From contig NZ_LUKF01000012.1 of NCBI RefSeq assembly GCF_001592755.1, positions 1 through 64,000 on the forward strand: a stretch of 64,000 nt of DNA. Reading direction: 5' to 3'. Below, one piece after another: positions 8,002 through 16,500 of the stretch. The notes under the pieces were generated by a model, which worked only from the letters and a program-made list of their open reading frames with translations, did no database searches and was not told where the DNA came from. Position numbers and translations under genes: made by a program. Position 1 is the first letter of the stretch; the number at the start of each line of letters is the position of its first letter. Origin of the DNA: Bdellovibrio bacteriovorus. Its GTDB lineage: Bacteria > Bdellovibrionota > Bdellovibrionia > Bdellovibrionales > Bdellovibrionaceae.

Positions 8002-8029
8002 GAACCTTCTGAACGCTTGTTTCGTCTAA
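8002..8029 (+). promoter_or_regulatory. Candidate ECF-sigma promoter for the sensor-sigma-antisigma cassette
   Basis: TGAACCTT at 8001-8008 resembles the -35 element of group-RpoE promoters (GGAACTT), and GTCTAA at 8024-8029 matches their -10 element. The gap between AAC and GTC is 18 nt, one more than the usual 16-17. A start site near 8035 would lie just before the ribosome site AGAGGAGG. The element also overlaps a 7-bp hairpin (TTGTTTC/GAAACAA, 8017-8037). Self-recognition by the sigma factor encoded downstream is inference. Confidence 0.5.
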
Positions 8030-8049
8030 GGAAACAAAGAGGAGGAACA

Positions 8050-8475
8050 ATGAAATTGAATCAATTTCTTGCATCCATCGTGGTCCTATCTGTTATTTCC
8101 AGCACGGCCTTGGCCCGTGGTCCTGGACGCGACGGGGGCCGCCACAAGGATGAAATTGTCCCAATGGAAAAGCACTTTAATCCAGAGAAGATGAAAGAGC
8201 TGGGACTGAGTGAAGAGCAATCGGCAAAGCTCAAAGCCATCCGTGAAGCTAAACAGGCGGAGTCTGAGAAGCTCCGTGCAGAAGCTCGAGAAGCGCGCCA
8301 TAAGTTTAAACAATCGATTCGTTCCAACGCTTCTCGCGAAGAAATTCGACAAGCGTTTCAAGCTATGATTGATAAAAAAGAACAGCTGGGGAAGCTCCGT
8401 TTAGAAAGTATTTTAGATGCTCGTGACGTCTTAACCGATGAACAGAAGGCGAAACTTTTTAGCCAGGGAAAATAA
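8050..8475 (+). CDS. Spy/CpxP-like periplasmic protein
   Basis: The product is 141 residues. Start chosen at 8050 by a strong ribosome site (GAGGAGGAACA) and a clean signal peptide ending in STALARG. The mature protein is almost all charged helix, with two copies of the family motif area: LGLSEEQSAKLKAIREA and the C-terminal LTDEQKAKLF. This is the LTxxQ pattern of Spy, CpxP, ZraP and CnrX. Relatives act as periplasmic chaperones or as metal or stress sensors. It is followed by an ECF sigma factor and a membrane protein, the gene content of the cnrYXH type of system, so a sensor role is likely but not proven. Confidence 0.85.
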   Translation: MKLNQFLASIVVLSVISSTALARGPGRDGGRHKDEIVPMEKHFNPEKMKELGLSEEQSAKLKAIREAKQAESEKLRAEAREARHKFKQSIRSNASREEIRQAFQAMIDKKEQLGKLRLESILDARDVLTDEQKAKLFSQGK

Positions 8476-8481
8476 ATCGAC

Positions 8482-8970
8482 GTGAGCGCTAAAACTGCAG
8501 AGTCATTTCATAAACTTTATGAAGTCCATGCCACGAAGGTGCGTGGGCTTCTTTTTCGTTTGGCGGGGGAAGGTCCTTTGAAGGATCTGACGCAAGAGAC
8601 GTTTATGAAAGCCTGGGAGTATCGTGATAAGTTTCGTGGCGAAAGTGAAGCCTCTACCTGGATCTTTCGGATCGCCTATAACTGCGCCGTTGATTATCTT
8701 CGTAAGAATAAAAAATTAGAAGAGCTTCCTGTCATCCAGACGGAAAACTCTTTAGAGTCTGATCTTTCTAACCGTCAACTGGTGGATCTTATGCTTTCCT
8801 CTTTGAGCATTGAGAATCGTGCGGTAGTCGTTTTGTTTTATCTGGAAGATCAGAGCATTAAAGAAATATCGGAAGCGCTCAGTATCCCGGAAGGCACGGT
8901 AAAGTCGCGTTTGAATCAGGCGCGCACGAAGATGACTGAACTCATGGCCAGAAAAGGAGTGCAAGTATGA
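8482..8970 (+). CDS. ECF RNA polymerase sigma factor (RpoE-like)
   Basis: The 162-residue product directs RNA polymerase to stress-type promoters. Region 2 is clear (KDLTQETFMKAWEYRDKF, then STWIFRIAYNCAVDYLRKNK), and region 4 is a helix-turn-helix (LEDQSIKEISEALSIPEGTVKSRLNQAR). No region 3 is present, as expected for ECF factors. The start is a GTG six bases after the sensor gene with only a distant AGGGA, so translation is probably coupled. The next gene starts within its stop region (ATGA). Together with the sensor and the anti-sigma candidate it forms one operon. Confidence 0.93.
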   Translation: MSAKTAESFHKLYEVHATKVRGLLFRLAGEGPLKDLTQETFMKAWEYRDKFRGESEASTWIFRIAYNCAVDYLRKNKKLEELPVIQTENSLESDLSNRQLVDLMLSSLSIENRAVVVLFYLEDQSIKEISEALSIPEGTVKSRLNQARTKMTELMARKGVQV

Positions 8971-9266
8971 ATGACAAATCTTTAAAAGACTTTTTAAAGG
9001 CTCACGCCAGCAAAGCTCCTGAAGCGGATTATGCGGAATCATCCCGCATCTGGGCTCATATTCAGGCAGAAAGACCGCGACGTATTGCTTGGATCTTATT
9101 TCCTACTTTGGTGACATCTTTAGTAGCGGTGGTGTTTCTGCGATTTGAAAAAGCGCCTCCACAAATGAATGAAGAAGAAGTCTATCTTCAGCAAGAATGG
9201 GCCGAGATGCAGAGTGAAGTCGATGCGGAAATAGATCAAGAATTTGTCACGGTATTTGAAAAATAA
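8967..9266 (+). CDS. Single-pass membrane protein, anti-sigma factor candidate
   Basis: The product is 99 residues: a cytoplasmic N-terminal half of about 40 residues, one membrane helix (IAWILFPTLVTSLVAVVFL) and an acidic outer tail rich in Glu and Gln. It has no zinc-binding anti-sigma (ZAS) His/Cys signature. The case for an anti-sigma role rests on topology and on the four-base overlap with the ECF sigma gene. It is comparable in design to CnrY-type short anti-sigma proteins. The outer tail could meet the Spy-like sensor in the periplasm. Confidence 0.65.
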   Translation: MNDKSLKDFLKAHASKAPEADYAESSRIWAHIQAERPRRIAWILFPTLVTSLVAVVFLRFEKAPPQMNEEEVYLQQEWAEMQSEVDAEIDQEFVTVFEK

Positions 9267-9301
9267 AAAAGATCTGACTTTATTAAGCCAGATCTTTTTT
9301 A
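9265..9301. terminator. Bidirectional terminator between convergent genes
   Basis: AAAAAAGATCTGACTT pairs with AAGCCAGATCTTTTTT around TATT, with one mismatch. It can serve the sigma operon on the plus strand and the OmpA-family gene on the minus strand. Confidence 0.9.
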
Positions 9302-9318
9302 TCGTAAGCTATCAAAGA

Positions 9319-10419
9319 TTATTCAATCGTTGATAAGGCTTCACGAAGTTTCGCCTCATCTTTGACCCCAATAAAGATCAATTCAGCGCGACGATCCGAA
9401 TCTTGCATGCCGGTAGAATCGGCAGTTCCTTTACCGACCGCAGCGACATCGACATCATCTAAACCATTTTGTTGTAAGATAGAACGAACCTGTTCGGCGC
9501 GTTGTTCAGACAGTTGTTGGTTGAATTGTTCACTACCTGTAGAATCGGCGTATCCGTGGATTTCAACTCGATCATAGAGGTCTTTATTTTCCTCGAGGAC
9601 ACCGGCGATACTTGCCAGTTTTTCTTTATCTTCGGGAGAGACCGTGGCTTTTGCTGTAGGGAACTCGATATTGGATTCATCTTCAACCAAGGCTGTTAAG
9701 CCCACGGCTCCCAGGGCGGCAGCGGGTTCAACATCCGCGACGGGACGAGCTGGTTCGACAACCTCTTCAACGATAGTTTCTTCAGTTTCTACAGGATTTT
9801 CTGTCGTTCTTACTGAAGTTCTGTACGCTGACGGGTTCCAACCAATTTGCAAGTCGATCAGATACATGTAGACGTTATTATCTACTGTATTTGTCATCGC
9901 CATTGCACGAGCTCCCAGACGGGCAAGCCAACTTGCAGAAAGATTGAATTCTTTCAAGGCTTGCAAACCGACGAAGTGCGCGTCCCCTTGATCGGCGCCT
10001 AAGTCCTGACCTTGTTCATAAAATTGGTTACCTACGACACCGGCTTGCCAACGTGTACTATCCCAACGATAGCGGGCCGCAAATTCCAACGCACCACCTG
10101 TCATGGCTGTGTCTTCATTGTTACCAGCTTGCGAGAACTGTTGGTTGTTCACCCCGTAACCGAGGTCAAAGACCACGGGGGCCTGTAGGTACCAGGAACC
10201 TAATAGTTTCAGTGTTGCGGGCGTTCCTTCCGCGGAACCATCTTCGTCATATCCAGTGTAACCACCACCTAGCCCAATGAAGGGTAAGAGGCCTCGGGGA
10301 GCTGTTTCAGCTTCTTCTCGAGTGAACTCCATCGTACTGGATGTTGACTCTTGGTCTGCTTGATTCGCGTAAGAAAAGGAACCAACGCATAGTATTGCAG
10401 TGAGGATCAGTGTTTTCAT
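9319..10419 (-). CDS. OmpA-family outer membrane protein
   Basis: The product is 366 residues, with a signal peptide ending SFSYANQ. Residues about 40-190 alternate in the manner of an eight-stranded beta-barrel with aromatic girdles. A linker rich in Glu, Val and Pro follows. The C-terminal domain (about 255-355) is OmpA-like and binds peptidoglycan: it contains a strand with IHGYADSTGSEQFNQQLSEQ, then RAEQVRSILQQNG and DRRAELIF, matching the family's GHTDxxGxxxxNxxLSxxRA and DRRVEI patterns. The protein would link outer membrane and wall. The ribosome site AAGGAGA is strong. Confidence 0.9.
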   Translation of the reverse strand: MKTLILTAILCVGSFSYANQADQESTSSTMEFTREEAETAPRGLLPFIGLGGGYTGYDEDGSAEGTPATLKLLGSWYLQAPVVFDLGYGVNNQQFSQAGNNEDTAMTGGALEFAARYRWDSTRWQAGVVGNQFYEQGQDLGADQGDAHFVGLQALKEFNLSASWLARLGARAMAMTNTVDNNVYMYLIDLQIGWNPSAYRTSVRTTENPVETEETIVEEVVEPARPVADVEPAAALGAVGLTALVEDESNIEFPTAKATVSPEDKEKLASIAGVLEENKDLYDRVEIHGYADSTGSEQFNQQLSEQRAEQVRSILQQNGLDDVDVAAVGKGTADSTGMQDSDRRAELIFIGVKDEAKLREALSTIE

Positions 10420-10612
10420 GGTAGTCTCCTTTTTTGTCAGCTTTAGTATTTACCTCTCATGCACAGAATCAAATTTTCACAGGCCTAAAGAATGTAGGTT
10501 TGTCGAGATAAATGACGCAGACTAGGCATCTGTCCCAAAACGGAGTTACCACCACGTAATACGATCCTGGTCTTAATCTGAAACGTCTAAAGATCGTCAT
10601 AGCGCATAGAAT

Positions 10613-10640
10613 TTGACCTTGTCGGTTGCCCTGCTACAGT
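10613..10640 (+). promoter_or_regulatory. Candidate sigma-70 promoter of the lipoprotein gene
   Basis: TTGACC and TACAGT are separated by 16 bases and lie 27 bases before the start codon, leaving room for the ribosome site GGAGGATG. Confidence 0.55.
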
Positions 10641-10666
10641 GAAGAAGCAGAACTCGTGGAGGATGT

Positions 10667-11236
10667 ATGCGTAAGTTACTTCTAGTATGTGCAGTGTTCG
10701 CTGTTGCAGCTTGTTCATCAAAACACAAAGCAAAAGACATTGATACCACCGTAGATATGTCAGCACCCGTGCGTAGTGATTCCGTCGTTGGAGTGAAAGA
10801 CGGAGATATGGTGTACCAACGCAAAGTCGTGATGAGCGAAGAGCTTCGCCGTCTTGAATTGGATGTTTACGATTTGGAAGCGAAGGTCCTGGGTGGCCCT
10901 CGTTATTTGGACAACCGTGGGCTTTACGGAGTTTTGCGCGATTGCAGAGTTTCGTTGGGAAGTGTGGAAAACAGTGGGGATGGCAAAGTACGTTGGACTG
11001 AGTCTAGACAGTACGTGACGCCAGATGATGATTTTTCATCCATCGGAGTGGAAGACAAAAAACGCATCGTCGGAGTTTCTGAAGAATACTTAAAAGATCG
11101 CTTAGCGCGCTTTAAGGATTACAAAAATACCTTAGAAAAACGCCAAGACGAATATGAAACAAAAGTGAAAGTTTGTGAGTTGGAATTAGCGGCGCAGAAG
11201 AAAAAAGGCAAAGCCTCTGCAGCGAACAACGAATAA
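10667..11236 (+). CDS. Lipoprotein of unknown family
   Basis: The 189-residue product has a lipoprotein signal with the lipobox VAAC followed by SSK, so it is exported and lipidated. After a short linker it is charged and mostly helical, with heptad-like stretches near residues 60-75 and 150-180 and a Lys/Ala-rich end. I do not recognise a domain. A strong ribosome site (GTGGAGGATGT) and a good promoter precede it, which suggests substantial expression. It is transcribed alone. Confidence 0.8.
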   Translation: MRKLLLVCAVFAVAACSSKHKAKDIDTTVDMSAPVRSDSVVGVKDGDMVYQRKVVMSEELRRLELDVYDLEAKVLGGPRYLDNRGLYGVLRDCRVSLGSVENSGDGKVRWTESRQYVTPDDDFSSIGVEDKKRIVGVSEEYLKDRLARFKDYKNTLEKRQDEYETKVKVCELELAAQKKKGKASAANNE

Positions 11237-11250
11237 TTGTTCAAAAATAT

Positions 11251-11282
11251 TTTTTCCCAGGGAGGAAGCTCCTTGGGAAAAA
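11251..11282. other. Hairpin between convergent genes
   Basis: TTTTTCCCAGGGAG pairs with CTCCTTGGGAAAAA around GAAG with one wobble. It sits between the ends of the convergent genes at 11236 and 11306. Neither strand has a U-tract directly after the stem, so it is not a standard intrinsic terminator. Confidence 0.45.
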
Positions 11283-11305
11283 TTCCTGCCCCCAAAGACG
11301 GATTT

Positions 11306-12088
11306 CTATATACGCGCCCACATCAAGATGCGTTTGAACGGATAGAAAAAAGGCTTGTCGTCGGGAAGCTCTTGAAACAACCGCTCACGATACTCTTTCG
11401 TGAAATCAGCAAAATCCTGCGCAGACAATCTGCTTTGGAAATAGGTAAGAAGACTTCCTTGAACCCAACTAATAACATCTTCACGGGAGTTCATAACATG
11501 TGCGTAAACCCGTTGCAGAACTTTTTGCTCTTTAAAACCTAATTTGAAAAGCAAAGAGGCATAAGTCTCTGGTGTTAGCATCGTCAGATGTTGTTTGTAG
11601 GATTCGCCATTTAAAAGCTTCAACCACTTTTCTTCTTCGCTCATACGCACGGCTAAAACATGTGTCGGATAGTCGTGATTCATAGGCATTTGGACCGCAA
11701 GCTGGCCCTGCGGCTGCAAGGAGTCTTTAAGATCTTTATACAAAGCGGGATGATTGTCACACCACTGAATCGCCGCATTCGAAAAAATCAAATCAAACTT
11801 GCCATGTTGACGGATGTTTTCGATGGATTCTTTTTTAAAGTGCAGTCCTTCCACAGAAATGCTTTTTGCTTTTTCTAACATGGCATCAGAAGTATCGAAC
11901 CCCCAGGTTTCTTGTGCATGCATCTTTTGGTGTAAAACTTCGGTAAGGTCTCCCGCACCGCAACCAAGATCGACGATGCGCCGTAAGGAAGATTTACCGT
12001 CGACCATATCCATCAGATCAAAGAAAGGCTGAGAGCGCTCGTTAAGAAATTTATGATATTGCTGCGGATTCCAAGTATCTTTACTCAT
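11306..12088 (-). CDS. Class I SAM-dependent methyltransferase, trans-aconitate methyltransferase-like
   Basis: The 260-residue product is a cytoplasmic methyltransferase. It matches the Tam pattern: WNPQQYHKFLNERSQPF at the N-terminus, the SAM-binding motif VDLGCGAGDLTEVL, the acidic motif II GFDTSDAML, and FDLIFSNAAIQWCDNH, typical for Tam. Tam methylates trans-aconitate, a by-product that inhibits aconitase. Whether the substrate is the same here is inference. Start chosen at 12088 (Met before SKDTW) because AAGGA precedes it; the longer frame to 12124 would overlap the divergent gene's start. Confidence 0.85.
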   Translation of the reverse strand: MSKDTWNPQQYHKFLNERSQPFFDLMDMVDGKSSLRRIVDLGCGAGDLTEVLHQKMHAQETWGFDTSDAMLEKAKSISVEGLHFKKESIENIRQHGKFDLIFSNAAIQWCDNHPALYKDLKDSLQPQGQLAVQMPMNHDYPTHVLAVRMSEEEKWLKLLNGESYKQHLTMLTPETYASLLFKLGFKEQKVLQRVYAHVMNSREDVISWVQGSLLTYFQSRLSAQDFADFTKEYRERLFQELPDDKPFFYPFKRILMWARI

Positions 12089-12122
12089 AGACAATGTCCT
12101 TGGTTTCAGTGATACTTCCATC

Positions 12123-12452
12123 ATGCCTCATATCCGCATGCGCGCAATCAAAACCGAAGTTGTAAGTCAAATGAGTTCAGAGTTGCCAAAGATTTTGGCG
12201 GACGAAATGAATACATCTGAAGATAACTTCACCTTCGAAGCAGTTTCGACTCAATTCTTTGCCAAAGGAAAACCCGACGCCTCTTATCCTTTTATTGAAG
12301 TGCTTTGGTTTGCGCGGTCGCAGGAAGTGCAGAATCGCTGCGCGGAAATCATTACGGCAAAAGTAAAAGAAGCAATGAAATGCGATGATGTCGTCGTCGT
12401 TTTTCAAGTTCTAGAAAAAACAGCCTACTACGAAAACGGAACGCATTTTTAA
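12123..12452 (+). CDS. DUF1904 family protein (tautomerase-superfamily fold)
   Basis: The product is 109 residues. It starts MPHIRMRAI; after Met removal Pro would be the N-terminal residue, as in tautomerases where it is the catalytic base, which also fixes the start codon. Family landmarks follow: FTFEAV near residue 39, YPFIEVLWFARSQEVQ in the middle and YYENGTHF at the end. The activity of DUF1904 proteins is not known to me. The gene runs divergently from the Tam-like methyltransferase with only 34 bases between starts, and its end overlaps the convergent M24 gene by four bases. Confidence 0.85.
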   Translation: MPHIRMRAIKTEVVSQMSSELPKILADEMNTSEDNFTFEAVSTQFFAKGKPDASYPFIEVLWFARSQEVQNRCAEIITAKVKEAMKCDDVVVVFQVLEKTAYYENGTHF

Positions 12453-13561
12453 GGTTCTTTGATCCAAGGAAGAGGACGACGCAAACCTTCGTACTCTTGT
12501 GTCGGCCAACGCTCATCAACGGTAAGCACTTCCAGACCATGCTCATTGACTAAAATCGTATCTTCAATTTTCGCACCGGGAAGCGTGGGATTCCACGCCA
12601 CCGCACAGGAATCATATATACGATAATCTTCAGGCGATTCAGGCCGCGCCACATGTTCGCGCGAAAGATATCCTGTCAGACCACCTTGATGATGACGGTG
12701 GATTTCTTCTGGATATCCGCGTTGCATGTAACTATTCTTCAAAACTTGATAAAGTGAACTCATGCTTTGCTTTTTTAGACAGGCTTTCAGGACAGCGCTT
12801 TCGACTTCCAGGACATGTTGATGAGAGCGCTTTTCTTCTTCTTTCATTTTGCGAAAGTAAACGAAGCGAGTGAGATTGGCGTAAAGGCCCCCTTGACGGG
12901 CACAGAACACCATCATTGCGGCGTCGCCGATTTTTTCATCAGTCGCAATCGGGTGTCGGTATATTTGGATACGACGATGACTGCCTACCATGACTAGTGT
13001 GGGATCAATTCCGCGACGAAGTAAAGAACGCGCCCCTTCCGAGGCCACTTCAAATTCCGTCCAATCAGGTGTTGCAAAGGAAAGTGCTTCTGTCATCGCT
13101 TCGGCGGCATCTTTTCCGAGTCTTCGATAGCGCTCTAATTCGTCGTCTGCCAAGGTCATTTTCGCTTTGTGAAAATCAAAGTGCAATGGCAGTTCTTGAA
13201 TTGAAGGTCGATCCGAAGCACATCGTGAAATTTTTAAATGACGGTGAACAAAGTCTTGGGATGAGTTTATATTTTCCCAAGGGAAAGCCAACAACGCGAA
13301 TACGGGCGGGACTTCCTCGTTTAAAAGTCTTTCGCGTTCGATAGCATCCGTTAAAACCCAGGCTTTTTCTTGCGTGATAAGAACTTCGGCCACGCCCACT
13401 TCAGAAGTGTAAATGACGACGCTATTGCCGCCGCCCGTGACCCAGCTAAACCAGTCTACACCTTTTAGTAAGACAGCTTCTAAGTCATGAGCTTTCATGA
13501 GCTCGCGCACAATTTCGATTTTTCGGACCGCCTCACTCATAAATTTAGGATCGGCCAGCAT
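12449..13561 (-). CDS. M24-family aminopeptidase/prolidase-like protein
   Basis: The product is 370 residues. An N-terminal creatinase-like domain (KIEIVRELMKAHDLEAVLL, WFSWVTGGGN) is followed by a pita-bread fold domain from about residue 150 (YRRLGKDAAEAMTEAL, EGARSLLRRGIDPTLVMVG). The usual metal ligands (two Asp, His, two Glu) are not all obvious: FCARQGGLYANLTRFVYF stands where DxxxxxxGYxxDxTR is expected, so the metal-binding Asp pair looks lost. It may be a non-catalytic member. The gene starts 15 bases after the end of the 1158-residue protein gene and is probably in its operon. Confidence 0.75.
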   Translation of the reverse strand: MLADPKFMSEAVRKIEIVRELMKAHDLEAVLLKGVDWFSWVTGGGNSVVIYTSEVGVAEVLITQEKAWVLTDAIERERLLNEEVPPVFALLAFPWENINSSQDFVHRHLKISRCASDRPSIQELPLHFDFHKAKMTLADDELERYRRLGKDAAEAMTEALSFATPDWTEFEVASEGARSLLRRGIDPTLVMVGSHRRIQIYRHPIATDEKIGDAAMMVFCARQGGLYANLTRFVYFRKMKEEEKRSHQHVLEVESAVLKACLKKQSMSSLYQVLKNSYMQRGYPEEIHRHHQGGLTGYLSREHVARPESPEDYRIYDSCAVAWNPTLPGAKIEDTILVNEHGLEVLTVDERWPTQEYEGLRRPLPWIKEP

Positions 13562-13576
13562 GTCCGCACAAACAAG

Positions 13577-16500
13577 CTATTGAAAGACGGGCTGCAATAA
13601 CACAGTTCGACGGAAGCGATCTAAGTAGCTATGACCTTGATACTTTCCAATCTCCGGCGCCCAAAATTCACTTTGTTTCTGATGTCTAAAAGTCGGGTGG
13701 CTGAGCTCCAGCATGTTTGAGATGTTTGTCGTCACCCAAATTTTATCATCCTTTGTCAGTCGGCGAAGCTGACCAATATGTTCTGCTTTTCGTCCGACCA
13801 AATGATCTAAAACAAAAATCAGATCTTTAGCTTGGTCACTTAGAGAGTAAGGCTTTCCATAAGGTGTGATGCCTCTTTTAATTCCATAAGACAGTTTATA
13901 GGCGCGATCTTTGACCTGTGAGCGGGCGTCAGAGACCGTGTTTTCGTAACGATCGTGAAAGCGGCCTCCTCCGGGTAAAAGATACTCAAGATTATTTATG
14001 TCGGACGCCGCCTTCAGAATATCATACAGAGCGTCCTTAGAAATTTGCCAGCGCATGGTCCCTTCGATCTCGGGATAAGCGCCTAGTTCATCAGGCATAG
14101 AAAAACGAATGTATTTGTTTGAACCTGAACGAGAATTGAAAAACTTTTTAAAATCATTTTCGAATTCTTTGCGTGTGCAATAATTATCGAACATAGAAAG
14201 TGTGATCATCACTTCCATCTCCGAGAAGATTTTCTTATTCGCATCGACAACACCTTCAAAAGCGAGATTGACGTATTTCCCTTCTCCCCAAAATTCGCCG
14301 ACGAAATTTACGACGGGTTCGGCGACTCCGCCTTTGACCTTGTCGTTCCAAATGCGACTTAAAGAGCGGTCATAGGTGTCCGTTTTATGGGCGACATAAA
14401 GTTTTTGGCCATTCACTGTCAACTCACTGACGCCTGAATTTCGGCCGCGATTCCAGACAAAGAAAGCGAAATGGGAATTTTTGTTCCTAGAGGATTCAGT
14501 CCATTCGTGCGGCTTTACCATTCGTGCCAGCGAGCTAAAGTCATTGTCTATTAACGCAGAATCGAAGGATTCTTGGAGCTGGGTTTGTCTCAAAGGATCT
14601 TCATTGAGCGTATCGACTCTATAGATTTTGTAAGTACGCTGCACTTTTTCTGCGCGGAAATTCGCTGCCAGACGAACATAGGTGCGCACATCCAAACCGG
14701 TTTGGAAAGAGGCAACGTCGACATAGTCCGTAGAAATTTCGAACAAAGTGGGATGAGGTTTTGCGAAGTACAAAGTTTTGACCGAGGCGTAGCTTAAGCC
14801 GAGCAGGGCCGCTTCAATTTGTATGTCTTCGATGACTTTGAGTTTTGTTTTACCTACGGAAGCTCCAATGGAATGGGTTACTTGAAGCTGTTCTCCAATT
14901 CCCAAGGAACGACGAATATCTAAAATACTAAACGGATTTAAGAGCGCAAAGAATCGGCTTGTTCCCACCTCTTTCATGGTAGAAACACTGTGCATGTATT
15001 CGAAAGTGTAGGTGTAGTATAAACCCACGGGCGTTGTTATACGGTCAGAGACTAAGCCGATGGGCACGCTGATGCTGAGTTTATCTTTCAGAAGATAGCG
15101 CTTTTGCCCAGGACCCAATTCAGGATTCACAGTGACACTGCGAGAAGCATCATAGCCAATGTCCCCTTGAATGGTCGCATGGCCCAAGTCGATAGTGAAA
15201 TTACCGGCGTTTTCATAAGTCGCGGGATTAAAAAGTTGCAGAAAGCGGTTCTGAAGATAGTTAATCGTATAGACGATTCCTGCTTGAAGAGGCGTAAAGC
15301 GATTGCCTAAAATAGGAAGCGTGTTTTCCGGATATTCTTGAGCTCCTTCTTTAAGAAAACCGTTTTCGCTTATATATTCGGGATAAGTGGCGGCGAGAGT
15401 TTCTTTAGAAAGAACAGGATGAAGTGAATAACCTTCTTGATCTAAATTAAAATCAATCATCATTTTATTCAAACGTGATTTAAATTTTTCTGCATACAGC
15501 TTGGCTGCCGGTTCAGGAAATCCTGACGTCGCCATGATGGCATCAATCTGCGCGGTTTTTATGCGCGCCATGCGGCGAGCTAACCATTTCACGTCGCTAT
15601 AAGTGGTGTCTTTCCAAGCGCGGGAGTTAAAGACGGAAAACCAGAACAAACGAACTTGGCCATGGCTTCTTTTCGTGAATTCCCAAGTGAATTCGTTCAC
15701 GGCCCCTACATTTCCAAGCATGGCAGGAAGTCCTAAGGCAGAACTCGTGTCTGAAAGAAAGAAAATAGGAAGCCAGCCTCGGGCTTCATCTTTCACGGCA
15801 TCAACCCGAGCCTGATATTCAAACTGGTCCTGCAAAGAAATGAGTGCATTATAAAGAACCATGGCTCGATATTCGCGGCGATTGCGAAGGCCGTTGTCAC
15901 CCATACGGAACGGGCCCATTCTACGATATTCCTCTTTGTCAGGATAAGCCTCTAACGTCACGTTTTTTAGAATGACGGCGTTTTCGCCGGGAATGCGCTC
16001 GACGTGGGTGATGGCACTGCCCATTTCTGTTCCGTGCACTAGCTTCCATTGGGTCACGAACTCTTCAAAGCTCACCTCGCCTAAGTCCAACTTAATATGG
16101 CGACGGAAGGTTGTGGGGTTTGCCGGATAGCCAATGATGCGCGCAAGATGGTTCACGACCGAAGCGTTGTAGGCCTCAAAACCGACACGCAAAGTGACAT
16201 CTTTCTTTTTCGGTTTGCCTTTTTTGTTGAGTTCACTTTCATCAAACCAATGGGTTTTGAATTTGATGGTGCCGTTTCCCATTCTTTCATAGTGAAAAAG
16301 TGGAAATTCATTTTCGCGAGGGGGGAAGAATTTTTTATTCCAGTATACTTCGGCGTAAGGGTCATAGGCTTCGATATCATTGTCTGTCCAGATTGGAGAA
16401 GATGGAGGATTTAAAGAACTCACATCCCCGCCAGCAGCCTTGAATTTCGCTAAAGCGGCCTGCGAGGCAAATTGACCGTTAAGCAGTAAATTGCTGGCTT

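Noticed and set aside
11251..11282. Terminator call for the hairpin between the lipoprotein and methyltransferase genes
   Set aside because: The T-tract is on the 5' side of the stem and the A-tract on the 3' side on both strands, the reverse of what an intrinsic terminator needs.
11237..11542. Plus-strand frame directly after the lipoprotein gene
   Set aside because: Starts on the base after the lipoprotein stop without a site, then runs antisense through the Tam-like methyltransferase gene.
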